Of a DNA stretch of 64,000 nucleotides, positions 46,946-62,314 are shown one piece after another. Made by a program: the position numbers and the translations under genes. The stretch is from Scylla paramamosain (lineage: Eukaryota > Arthropoda > Malacostraca > Decapoda > Portunidae): positions 1,587,501 to 1,651,500 of the forward strand of contig NC_087167.1 in the NCBI RefSeq assembly GCF_035594125.1, read 5' to 3'. The notes beneath the pieces were generated by a model, which did no database searches, was not told where the DNA came from, and saw only the letters and a list, made by a program, of their open reading frames with translations. Positions within the stretch are counted from its first letter, which is position 1; each line of letters opens with the position of its first letter.

Positions 46946-47110
46946 CACAAAATGCGCAAAGTACAAAAAAATTCGGAGAGAAAAGTGAGAATTGTTTATG
47001 GGGTTCGAAAATTCATTACCGATAATTAAAATTTTTTCTCTTGGTTTCGAGGGTTTTCGTTCTGTATTTCTTTCGGTCTTCCGTCGTAAATCTGCCATTC
47101 CTGTTTCCTA
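46946..47110 (+). repeat. Dispersed repeat, copy 1 of an unnamed family
   Basis: Shares with 47914-48075, in the same orientation, the ordered words AGAATTG, TATGGGG, CGAAAATTCATTA, CGATAA, TTTCGAGGGTTTTCGTTC, GTCGTAAAT and CCATTCCT. The best part is about 130 bp at roughly 75-80% identity by eye; the 5' limit is vague. No coding capacity is conserved between copies, because indels shift the frame. Confidence 0.8.
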
Positions 47111-47913
47111 TTTTTATCACTCTTCTCCACGTTCATCTTCATCGGGTCTCTCCCTCTCTGGTCTCATCTCCCGCTGCTTGCAACACATTCCTTATATGCT
47201 CCCAGCTGAAGTGTTTTTCTGTAGTTCTTTGACTGTTTGTTGGCAGACTCAGCTCTCTCAAGCAGTTCTTTCGTGATGTCGCTCAGAAAGGAATACGGTG
47301 GAATATTTGTTGTTGATGGCCACGGTCTTGCATACTGTAATATCAACGTTCATTTTAGACGTTTTTTTCAGTTATTAGTGTATTTTGAAGAGAAAAATCT
47401 CCCAAAATATCTAAAGATGGAGACAATTCTCGTGAAAATTTATTGATTCTTTGCTAATCAATACATAAACCAACAGTTTTGTTCCTAACGAATCAATCTC
47501 ATACATCCTTCCACATGAAACAAGAGTGGTTTCTAAGAGAAATTTACCACCATAGAAGGAAACTACGTTTGTCTGGCAGTGTGCCACCACCACTACCGCC
47601 GTCTCCTCGCGTCTATAAATCAAATCAGCTGCATTTAAATACTTTTCCACACGCGGATCAGACCTTCCTCACTATCCAAGGTGGTTGTTCCTCCCACTAT
47701 CCTCGTCTTTCGTCCCCTTCCTCCTTGTTTGCTCCCCTTCCAGCGGCCTTTACCTTGATTGTCTATTTGCATTCCCTTTAATCCTTTCCCCAGCCTGGCC
47801 CTTCCCTTTCCTCTTTATCACCATTCTCGCCTGCTGTCCCGCTGCCCATCACTGCCAATCGCGCCGCGGCTCTCCCCATCAGCATGTGTCAGGCTGAACA
47901 ATACTGTTCAGTT
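47111..47913. other. Unique pyrimidine-rich spacer between the repeat copies
   Basis: C/T-rich on the plus strand. Frames of up to 100 codons carry no domain. Confidence 0.5.
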
Positions 47914-48075
47914 TTACAATCCGCGTCCAAAAATAACAATAATGAAAACTCAGAATTGTCTATGGGGTCTCGAAAATTCATTAGCGATAACTTTACCCCT
48001 AGATTTCGAGGGTTTTCGTTCGTTTTGCATTTTTTTCCGTGTTCTGTCGTAAATGTACCATTCCTCTTTCCTGCC
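47914..48075 (+). repeat. Dispersed repeat, copy 2 of an unnamed family
   Basis: Direct-orientation partner of 46946-47110, displaced by about 961-968 bp. Similarity stops abruptly after CCATTCCTnTTTCCT in both copies, so the 3' boundary is the better defined one. Confidence 0.8.
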
Positions 48076-48737
48076 TTAGATAAACACAGAACCTGTCAAG
48101 TTTATTTGTACTTATCTCGTTAAATGTCCATAGTTCAGTGTCGTTTGATTATCATAGAGTCAGTAGAGGAGCAAAATGGGTGCTTTTACTTGATAAGCGT
48201 GTCATTCACCTAAACAGCGTAATAAAATAGGCAGAAAGTAAACCGTTCCTGCCGCGGTTATATATTATAAGTTCTAATTTTTACCTTTTTAGTGGAAGAT
48301 TGCAGCGTTTATGGCATACTGAAGTGCAATTATTTTTCCGGATCTGATTCCGATAGACCACGGTGTTCAAATTCCCTTCAAGAAAAAAATCAAGTTATAG
48401 TCTATAGTGATCAGAATTAAATGAGTGATCGCAAGTTACTTGGCCAAATTTCGATTAACTTGGATTGTCAGTACACAGAAATATCGTTCTTTGTAACAAG
48501 AAAACAAGGAACATGCAACATTCCTTGAAGTTTATGTTCTTAAGTACCTGATATCCATTTGATATTCGTGGAACAATTTTTAAACAAGTTCTTATGTGAG
48601 GAAGATAATTTAACTCCAGGCAGCTTCAATCGGAAGGGTAGGTGTGCAATATATACCCACAGCTGTCACTACTCTTTGTGAGGGAAAGAATGCGTCCATT
48701 TCTGTCTTCAGGGAAGTACTCTAGGATATTCAAATGT

Positions 48738-48738
<1 letters not shown>
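48076..48738. other. Unique AT-rich stretch
   Basis: Nothing recognised. Confidence 0.5.

Positions 48739-48822
<84 letters not shown>
48739..48822. repeat. (CT)n microsatellite
   Basis: About 83 bp of perfect CT. Confidence 0.98.
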
Positions 48823-50276
<1,454 letters not shown>

Positions 50277-50304
50277 CACTCCCTTGTCCCTATATCTTGG
50301 ATAC

Positions 50305-50575
50305 ATAAGAATAGGGGAGGTGGCAGGGAGGGAGGTTTGAGAAGACGAAAGAAGGTAAAGGAAAGGAGCAGGGAAGGAGAGGGACATATTGTGAAGTAGA
50401 GGGAAGAAGGGAATTCGTATTGGGGGAAGGAGAGTACTTGTAACAAGGAAGTGAAGGAAGGGTGAAGGAGGAGGATGGAAGTATGGAGAGAAAGTAGAGA
50501 CAATAAAATATATAATCAGGAAGGGTGAGGAGTGAGTAAAGAGTTAGAGGGAGAAAGGAAATAGTAGAGAATAAG
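50305..50575. other. Polypurine block
   Basis: The plus strand is almost all A and G, with GGAAGG, GAGGGA and AAGGAGG words. It changes abruptly to C/T-rich DNA at about 50576-50660. Confidence 0.85.
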
Positions 50576-50698
50576 TATTCCCTTTTCCTGTCCCCTACTT
50601 TTTGTCCTTCCCCCATTCACCCCCTTCCCACTTTTAACCTTCATCTCCTTGCCCCTGTACTTCGCTTCCTAGTTACATATTCTACTTCTACATTCTTA

Positions 50699-51238
<540 letters not shown>

Positions 51239-51313
<75 letters not shown>
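51239..51313. repeat. (AC)n microsatellite
   Basis: About 74 bp of perfect AC. Confidence 0.98.
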
Positions 51314-51315
<2 letters not shown>

Positions 51316-53140
51316 GAAGCACATTACGCTAAGATGGGAGTAAGTTAGTATTCTCCTTCAGCTGCTCTCGGGCTTAATGGCGCCTCAGGGCAGTAATGTT
51401 CGCCCGAGCCACGATATCACAATTTACGAGAATACCGCTCTTCCTTTTCCTTCGTATACTGTTAAACTAAGTACGTGCATATTTCATACTTTTCCAGCAG
51501 ACGTTCTTTAGTACTTTACTCTAAATGCATGATAAAGTTAATTCTTGTGTCTTTTCTCACTTACAAGAGTGAAAGTGTTTACTGAAGCGAATTCTACTAG
51601 CTCCACTTTAAGTTCGCTTTTAATTGTAGTCATGGTAGGGTAGCATATCAAACTTTCCTCCACTGTGTTTAGCGTTATTCCCTCAATCTTACGTCGTCCA
51701 ATCTGCTGGTCAGTCAATCAAATAAGGGGAGACTCAGCTGATCAGAGGACTTGACATAAAATTGAAGGACAAAGCAAACAAAACACAGTGAAAGTAAGTG
51801 CAGAAGATTACTCCACCGTATCCAGGACGATCATGTGGGATGCTGTGCTTTTACTTTGTACTCGTACATCCTGCTGATCCCACACTTCTATGATTTACTG
51901 AGCGCAGACGAGACAGCACAATTAACATTTAAACAGCAGCGGTAAAACGAAATGCAGCCAATATATGATGAAAGGGAATAATTTACGAATAACTGGGAAA
52001 TTGAAATGAATGAACCTTAATGAAGCTTGGTGAATAATCTTACTCACTATGTGTACTTGCAAGCAACACAATAATGCTTTTCCACATAATTCTGGGGCAC
52101 ATGTGCATGTACAACACAACAGACAACTCAACGTCCCGTTCACGACCCCATGGGACATCCAAATTTGTGTTGTTCAGAGCAGAAGGATCTTGGACTAGAG
52201 ACTGAAGTTAGCATCAACTCTGGAAATTAATCCATCCTGATAAATCTGTCTTCACTACTGCTCTCAAAAAATAACAAGATATCTTACCTCCTTTGCCGGC
52301 GAGGCGAAGTGGAATTTTGCAGGGGTGGTGATGGTATGGCGGTGGTGGTAGCAGGAAATACCAACAAACCATCACTATAAAACAATGACTTCAGGAAGCA
52401 CAATATCACAAATTTCTCCTCCAAGTCGTCCCAGACGCACGCGCAGAAAAAAAGTTCACGTTTTAATCACTTCACAGTCTCACTTAGCTTCTTCATTTAC
52501 TTCATTGTTCCTTCCAGTTTGTCGATTCCAGCCTTTCTTCCGTCTCCTGGAACAGAAAACAGATAACATAGTGAAACATGTCCGTACAAGTCAACACAAA
52601 AACAAAATATTAATTGCAGCATCTTGTGCCCGCCACACACAATCACAGCTCCCAAGCCCCTCACGCCACAGGTTGGGAACAACTTACTAGTATAGCGGAT
52701 CATTTCCTCCCACAACTTCCTCTCGTCTGTGGCCATCAGCCAGCAAGCCAGCAAGGCCCCGCGCAGATCAAACGGACATCAATCACGAAACTTATGAGGC
52801 CCAACAGTTCTCGAACATCCACTTGCGGAAGCTTGTCCCTAACCCACACTTTGCAGAGCGTGTCGTAAGGATTATCTTTAATAATTGTTCAACACAACAT
52901 GTATTGTGTTTTTTCCCTTTGCATTGTAGTATTAAACAGAAGAGCAAATACTTTATTACAATATTGACATAGCCACTAAATCTTACCTAACTCCAATAAA
53001 TCAATACATCGGGATAATTCTCTTTTAGTTATATAATGTGAGAATATGATGTAATAAACAACAATATATTAACACCCACGGAATGAATACGAGACATTAG
53101 CTATGAGACACGTATCCGCGGTGATAATCCCTCGTCTCCT
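51314..53140. other. Unique non-coding stretch
   Basis: About 1.8 kb. An inverted repeat CTCGGGC/GCCCGAG with a loop of about 27 bases lies at 51367-51407. Frames of 78-101 codons at 51922-52868 have no recognised domain. Confidence 0.5.
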
Positions 53141-53153
53141 TGACCTTTGACCC
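53141..53153 (-). promoter_or_regulatory. Candidate DR1 nuclear-receptor site
   Basis: On the minus strand the sequence is GGGTCAAAGGTCA: two AGGTCA-type half-sites spaced by one base. Arthropod HNF4 and RXR/USP-type receptors bind such DR1 elements. One half-site differs from consensus by one base. No gene is visible nearby, and a 13-base match can arise by chance in 64 kb. Confidence 0.3.
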
Positions 53154-53862
<709 letters not shown>

Positions 53863-53947
53863 GAATATCAAGACCAATAAGGCACAAAAATAACCAAGAG
53901 CGTGCTACAACATGCACCTTTCAGATCTGCTACGTCCAAGTTACAGT

Positions 53948-53977
53948 AAGGAAGGAAGGAAGGAAGGAAGGAAGGAA
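53948..53977. repeat. (GGAA)n tetranucleotide repeat
   Basis: About seven GGAA units. Confidence 0.95.
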
Positions 53978-54662
<685 letters not shown>

Positions 54663-54945
54663 AAGTAAGTAATTTATTGCTTACATATACACGATAAAGT
54701 AGTACATACCCATACAACAGCATTAAAGGTACAAGCAATGGTCCGTTGAGCCGAAGCTCCCTAACGGACATTATATTGTAAAATATTAATGAGAGGAGTT
54801 ATTTTAAATGTAGTTTATACATTATAAATCAATATTATATGATTACACATTTTGTTGAAAATATTGTTTGTTAGAAGTTTTTTTTTTTCTAATGGTAGAC
54901 TATTGAAAATTTGATCCAAAACATATAACACTATATTTAAATAGT

Positions 54946-54951
54946 TTGTGT

Positions 54952-54983
<32 letters not shown>
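54946..54983. repeat. (GT)n microsatellite
   Basis: About 38 bp with a GAG interruption near 54958. Confidence 0.95.
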
Positions 54984-55391
54984 CCAACAAGCCACCGAAG
55001 CATCAGTAGTAAAAGAATGCCTATGTGGAGGAAACGACAGAGAAGATGGAAGACCGAAGAAATACTGCCCCAAAAATTTTGAAAAATAAAACTTTGCTCC
55101 TAATACAAAGCTTGTCAAAAGAGCGAAAACTCGAAAGACAACGGACAGAAAGGAAAATCAACACACTCGGGGAAAATTGAAGCAAAAAGGACTTTTATAT
55201 AAAGACAAGTTTTTAAAGTTCGGACACATGTCGTCATAACAAACTAGGCAAAAATAAGATAAGAAAAGTAAAGGAAGAAATGAAATACGCAGAAGAAAAT
55301 GTAAAAGGGAGATTCCGTAAAATGATACGAGAAAACAATTAAAATCCATGATAAAAAATGTTATTAACGTATACTTCAAGGAGTTTTGTGA
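54984..55391. other. Unique purine-leaning stretch
   Basis: A-rich, nothing recognised. Confidence 0.5.
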
Positions 55392-55454
55392 GGAGGAGGA
55401 GGAGGAGGAGGAGGAGGAGGAGGAGGAGGAGGAGGAGGAGGAGGAGGAGGAGGA
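55392..55454. repeat. (GGA)n trinucleotide repeat
   Basis: About 21 perfect GGA units. GGA repeats are known to fold into quadruplex/heptad structures in vitro. The poly-E, poly-R and poly-S frames across it are artefacts. Confidence 0.97.
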
Positions 55455-55860
55455 GAAAGAGGAGGAAGGAAGGAAGGTCAACAAAGAGTGCAGGCGGAGG
55501 GACGAACGCGGAGACGACGGTAATGGTGAGGAACGGTGGAGATAGTGAGGGAGGAGACGGCGGTAAAGCGGAACGAGGTGGCGAGGTCGTGTCGGGAGAC
55601 GGAAGGAGGCAGCGTTTAAAGTTAGGGAGGCTGGAGGTGGCAGAGCACGATGACGGTGAGGTGCAAGACTCGCCTGGTGGTGGAGGCTGGCGGTGGCAGA
55701 GGTGACGGTGGTGGCATTGGTGGCGGTGACGTGTGGAAATAAATCGTGGAGGCAGAGAATACAAAGGCTGAGGTCGAGGTGCAGCAAAGAAGGAAGGAAC
55801 GTAAACTTTATTTTTGTTACCGGAAAGAAACCGTGAAAATAAACACGTTTGATAACAGTA
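55455..55860. other. Purine-rich stretch with GGTGGC-type words
   Basis: Degenerate GGA/GGT triplets continue from the GGA tract to about 55735. No exon. Confidence 0.55.
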
Positions 55861-55866
55861 ATTATG

Positions 55867-55892
55867 TATGTGTGTGTGTGTGTGTGTGTGTT
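55867..55892. repeat. (GT)n microsatellite
   Basis: Short perfect GT tract. Confidence 0.93.
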
Positions 55893-57100
<1,208 letters not shown>

Positions 57101-57776
57101 GGAGAGGGTGGAGGAACTCTCTCTCTCTCCTCCAGATGCACACAGATAAAAAAAAAGAAAAAGTGAAAACGTGTTAGAACATAAATTAAGAAACCCATTA
57201 CTGCAGTTTACTCACATTTCTAAAGGGGTACGTATACTCAAGACTCCCACATTTTACTTGCGTCTAACCGCTAATCCTCAAAGGTTTAGGATTGATTACT
57301 ATCTACCCATGCAACACGAAGTACTTGGAAAATTAATCTAGGTAGAGAAATTCACGAGTGCTCGAAATCGTTGGCAGAATGAAGTAGGAAGCTGAAAAGA
57401 ACCTGTAATTGAGGGAGAGAGAGGAGGAGGAGGAGGAATAAAAGGGAAAGAAAAGAGAGAGGGAATAGGAAGAGAAGTTGGAGGAGAAGAGAAGAGAAGA
57501 GGAGGAGGAGAGCAAAACGCCCTGGGGAAACGGAACACAGCGTGGATGGAGAGGTCAGAAAGGCCATCAGATGCAGGCAGGAGTGTGGTTCGCTTATGGC
57601 CGCCGGGGCACAAGCAGTCACCTGAGACTGACTCCCACGGACCCTTGAAGCAGAGGCGAGCGCCGCGGGGCCGAGGGGAGGCGGGAGCGGGGTGCTCTCA
57701 CAACCGGAAGCAGGAATATTGTGGTGTCGACAAGAACGTGATGGAGACAAAGTGGTGGAGAGTATGGCTATAATGG
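57101..57776. other. Unique stretch with polypurine and GC-rich parts
   Basis: Plus strand A/G-rich at 57410-57520 (GGA units at 57421-57438), then CpG-rich at 57595-57700. No exon recognised. Confidence 0.5.
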
Positions 57777-58130
57777 TGGAGAGGGTTGTCTGGTCGTGGG
57801 TGGCATATGGAAGCGGGTCTTTAGAGTAAATGGATCCAGTCCAACATCCATCAGGAACCGCGTCTGCTTGTCTGGCTGTAGTCTTGAAAGTGTCCACCTT
57901 TACTGTTGTCCTCTGAGACGGTTTTTGTTAGATGCACATAATACTCTTGGGGGAAAAGGTTGTGCCTGGTCGTGGGTAGCAAATGGATGGGTGCTTAAGG
58001 AGAATGGATGCTGCCGTATATCCATCAGGACCAGGACATACTTGGTTGAGTTCGGAGTCTTGAAAATATTTATGGTCGTGTTGCTAAGACCGCTTTGGTT
58101 CTTTTTCGTTCGAATGTTTGAACTAATTCC
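57777..58130 (+). repeat. Tandem duplication of a 176-bp unit, diverged
   Basis: Unit 1 is about 57777-57952 and unit 2 about 57953-58130. Matching landmarks keep a nearly constant offset: TGGTCGTGGG at 57791 and 57967, ATCCATCAGG at 57846 and 58020, GTCTTGAAA at 57881 and 58057. A 118-codon plus frame (57796-58152) stays open across both units and so contains an internal repeat (SIRNRV and SIRTRT mark equivalent points). No protein family recognised. Openness across both copies is of note but not proof of coding. Confidence 0.82.
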
Positions 58131-58442
58131 TCTGTTCCATGGGAACAAATAGATATATAAAAGCAGCTTAAAATAGTCTTCCTGGAGAGAAATATTACCA
58201 CCTTTACTTACAGTTCAACGCCGAACTATTAACGAGAGTGGAAAATTATTAGGTGAACTGAGAGAAATGGCTGAACGGAGAATTCTGTGAGAGATGGAGA
58301 AGAAAACTCATTAGAAAGTTTCGAAGGCAAACAAAATTTACTGCTTTTCTCTGAACTTAAGTAATTAGTCTCCAAAGCCATGCAGAGTGAAGGGTTAAAA
58401 GTGAGCTGGAGAAAGGAACACATAAGAATGGCAAGGGAAAGA
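58131..58442. other. Unique non-coding stretch
   Basis: Nothing recognised. Confidence 0.5.
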
Positions 58443-58502
58443 CGCGACCAAAAGCAGATATGTAATTAATGTCGCGACGAAAAGCAGATATGTAATTAAT
58501 GT
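58443..58502. repeat. Tandem duplication of a 30-bp unit
   Basis: Two adjacent copies differ at a single position (CGCGACC against CGCGACG), each followed by AAAGCAGATATGTAATTAAT. The near-identity points to a recent event. Confidence 0.95.
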
Positions 58503-58558
58503 ATCGGATACATTTGTGAAGGTAAGGATAATATAGCCATTCGAATTACAGTTGTTGA

Positions 58559-58612
58559 AACAGGAGGAGGAGAAGAAGGAGGAGGAGGAGGAGAAGGAAA
58601 AGGAGGAGGCCA
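58559..58612. repeat. (GGA/GAA)n purine triplets
   Basis: GGA and GAA triplets, imperfect. The polypurine character continues to about 58690. Confidence 0.85.
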
Positions 58613-58690
58613 ACACAAAGACAAGCACGAGGAAGAGAACAAAACGAGAAAAAGATAAAACAGAGGAGGAGAAAGAGAAGAAGAAAGCCC

Positions 58691-59659
58691 ACACAAGAAG
58701 TAACAAGAAAGCAGTGGTAATTGGCGAGATCAGGGTTCAAACGTTTGCTGCGGGAGAGAAGGAATGTGTCTTCTTTAGTTCAAGTCTCTCAGGCAGGGCA
58801 AGAATTACTGGGTGCCATTATAGTTTGTCCTCTGAAGGAGAGACAAGATTTAACTAGCTCTATTTTATGAGTAACCAAAAGTTTGATGAGATGTATTCCT
58901 AATAGGAGGAGAATGCAAGCAACTAAATTTCCAGCATTATCCGTTAAGGTCTTGAAAGAAAGCTGAAGGGAAGCCGTAAGGATGCTGAGAAATCCCTGAG
59001 GAGAGAAAGCAAGGTACAATACTTTCAGAAACACTGGTCTGTGCTGCGAGGAGGCAAAATCATGGATACAGACTGCCAAGGATGAAGACAATTACTCCCT
59101 CGGCACGTACACTCTGTCATGCACCAAGCAATCTCATATACACTTCACGTGACTATGCACTCCGCTCCTCCACACTCCAGGGACCGGCTGACGGCCTGCA
59201 CCAACCCAACGCGCCAATATAATATCGCTCCCAGGAAATGTAGGGCCGGGTTATCTCTGAGCTGCTACATAAGACGCTCGCTCGACGAAGCGAGAACATG
59301 GGCAAGGAGGTGCAAGGTGCGTGTGTGTGTCCCCGAATAAGGTGAATTATTTAGTTTTCGTTAAAATGTTAACTAAAAATGGATACGCACAAGATGGAAA
59401 GTGAAGAAAATAAAATAAAAAGAATTGTATAGGGCTAAAAATCTATCTTTCTTCATGGGGAATACAACCTGCAAATCTGTGTGAGGTCAACATTTCACAG
59501 GCAATATAAGCACGGTTTTACTAAAGCGCATAACGTCCACACTCACCTCTGAGCGTGGGTGGTGGTGGCGAGGTCACACTTCACGCTTCACCTTTCCCGA
59601 TCGCCAACACATGCATGTCGCAAGAAAGAAACACCAAAAATACCTGACATGCCAACCGG

Positions 59660-59660
<1 letters not shown>
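58691..59660. other. Unique non-coding stretch
   Basis: A short hairpin, CTCGCT/AGCGAG, lies near 59277-59294. Frames of up to 101 codons have no domain. Confidence 0.5.
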
Positions 59661-59882
<222 letters not shown>

Positions 59883-60162
59883 GAACGAAAATCATATTAT
59901 GGGGGGAGAAGATATTTCCGGGAAGCGTCAGAATGGAGGGATGTAGAGAATTAGGCACTAAGGGAAACACTGAGAAGCGTCTAATAGAGTTAAGAAAGAC
60001 AAGGGATGCTGAGTGAAATCATAAAAAAAAATGTATGCACGAATGGAATCTCAAAGCGAGAATTAGGGTAACTATTAAGTTAACACAGGAACACTAGCAT
60101 AAATTTATAATAACTATCAGCGTTTTTCCGTAGGGATGAGAGATCAGCAAGACAGTTTCCTG

Positions 60163-60420
60163 GTATACGGTAGAAATCAACCTTTTCATAAGTTATCACT
60201 CACTTAAAAGAAGAAAGAAACCATACAGTGTTTCATTAAGAGTTTCGCTTACACGTTTATCATATGGCAGAAGTGAACCTTTGCATAAATTACCCTTCCC
60301 TCCGAAGAACAAAGTCTAGTGACCAAGGAAAGGAAACGAAAAATTAATATGGAGTAAATCAACCTTTAGTGTAGAAGCAAATAGAATTATGTAATCAGAT
60401 TATAAACCACTGAAAGAAAC
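60163..60420 (+). repeat. Degenerate tandem repeat, unit about 85-100 bp
   Basis: Three units begin with TATACGGTAGAAATCAACC (60163), TATGGCAGAAGTGAACC (60263) and TATGGAGTAAATCAACC (60349). Units 1 and 2 also share CTTTTCATAAGTTA / CTTTGCATAAATTA and GAAGAAAG / GAAGAACAAAG. The third unit is the most diverged. Confidence 0.65.
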
Positions 60421-60474
60421 TGAAGGTTCATGAGAAAACTAAGACGGTGATAGAGGGAAGCAAAGGAAAAATCC

Positions 60475-61100
<626 letters not shown>

Positions 61101-61166
<66 letters not shown>
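61101..61166. repeat. (AC)n microsatellite
   Basis: About 66 bp of perfect AC. Confidence 0.98.
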
Positions 61167-61169
<3 letters not shown>

Positions 61170-61298
61170 CCTATTTACTACACATTTCAGTTAAATACAC
61201 TTTGTTTTGAGTATCACGAACAATTACATAATAAAGCAGAACACTAATTATCATAAAAAAAATATAGTGCAAAAAGTATACGAATACTTCCCTCCCTA

Positions 61299-61338
61299 CA
61301 CACACACACACACATACACACACACACACACACACACA
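61299..61338. repeat. (CA)n microsatellite
   Basis: About 40 bp with one TA step. Confidence 0.95.
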
Positions 61339-61440
61339 TGCACGGTGGACTCAGGCCAGGGTAAACAGACCCCAAATGGTCCCAACCGGCAGGGCAGGGA
61401 GGGGATTGAGTTATCCGCTGTAATGGATAGTGATGGTCAA

Positions 61441-61503
61441 GGGAAAGGGAGAGGGAGAGGGAGAGGGAGAGGGGGAGGGGAGAGAGAGAGGGGAGAGGGA
61501 GCA
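61441..61503 (+). repeat. (GGGAGA)n hexamer repeat, G-quadruplex motif
   Basis: At least five GGG runs are separated by three-base AGA/AAA loops, followed by GGGGG and GGGG runs. It meets the usual G3-N1-7 quadruplex pattern several times over on the plus strand. Confidence 0.93.
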
Positions 61504-61612
61504 GGGGCAATTGGGAGGGAGAACAGATGGATGGCAACGAACCCAGCCACCTGCCCGCTAATTACTACTCTCGATACACGTTCAGGTAACTGTCTGCTTG
61601 AAAGATCCACCT

Positions 61613-61639
61613 ACACACACACACACACACAAACACACA
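61613..61639. repeat. (CA)n microsatellite
   Basis: Short CA tract with one AA step. Confidence 0.93.
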
Positions 61640-62263
61640 GAGGAAGGTCGCCAGCTGCCGTTTCTCTTGCGCAATGTGAATTTTTTTTTTTTAAGTGTGA
61701 AGAAGGCTGGCAGAATTGGGGAAAAAGAAAAAATGCTTCGCTGCCGTTCCCATAAAATTTTACGGGAGAAATCAAGGTTGATGGTGAAATTCAGTACCGG
61801 AGTCTTCTTCATATTCCTCTTTTGACACACATCAATCATTCAAGGACGAAAAAAAGACAGGAAGCTCATGGAATCCAATACAAATAAATATTCTTTAACA
61901 TGAACACAAGAAAAACAAGACAGATCCTTGAGAAACTATTTATAATAATGAGTGAAGATAATGATCTGAATCCTTGACCGCTTTGCTCTCTCATGAGGAT
62001 TATTTTCAAAGGGTTCAGAGATGATTGGTAATGTTATCCACACTGGCTTTCCCACCAGTGGTTCAAAATGCGTGTTAAAGTATCAATAGAATCATGAATA
62101 CGCTCTCAAAAACTTCAAGCAACTTCAACCACAGCCTATATCAGACGACGAAATGTTTAGAAAATCAATCCCATGAAGCAATTGGCAGATATTCTAACAA
62201 ACATGAATATGTGCATGTGATCACACAAATAGACGGACATGTTCAGGAATCCAGGATACACGG
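61640..62263. other. Unique non-coding stretch
   Basis: T run at 61680-61692. Nothing recognised. Confidence 0.5.
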
Positions 62264-62314
62264 GCATGTGCGCAGGACTCCAATGTGTGCCACATTGGAG
62301 TCCTGCGCACATGC
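62264..62314. repeat. Perfect 24-bp inverted repeat, 3-base loop
   Basis: The left arm (62264-62287) begins GCATGTGCGCAGGACTCC. The right arm (62291-62314) is its exact reverse complement. The loop is TGC. All 24 pairs are Watson-Crick, and beyond them pairing continues only with a G-T wobble and one more pair. It is not built of simple repeats. Loop and stem are too short for a usual microRNA precursor, and it has no terminator-like T run. Confidence 0.97.

Noticed and set aside
52680..52960. Plus-strand open stretch without a start codon, containing HLRKLVPNPHFAERVVR
   Set aside because: It looks protein-like for about 45 residues, but I recognise no family and no convincing splice sites. 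Left as unsupported.
55158..55787. 209-codon minus frame with a long Ser run
   Set aside because: The Ser run is the GGA repeat read on the other strand, and the flanks are also low complexity.
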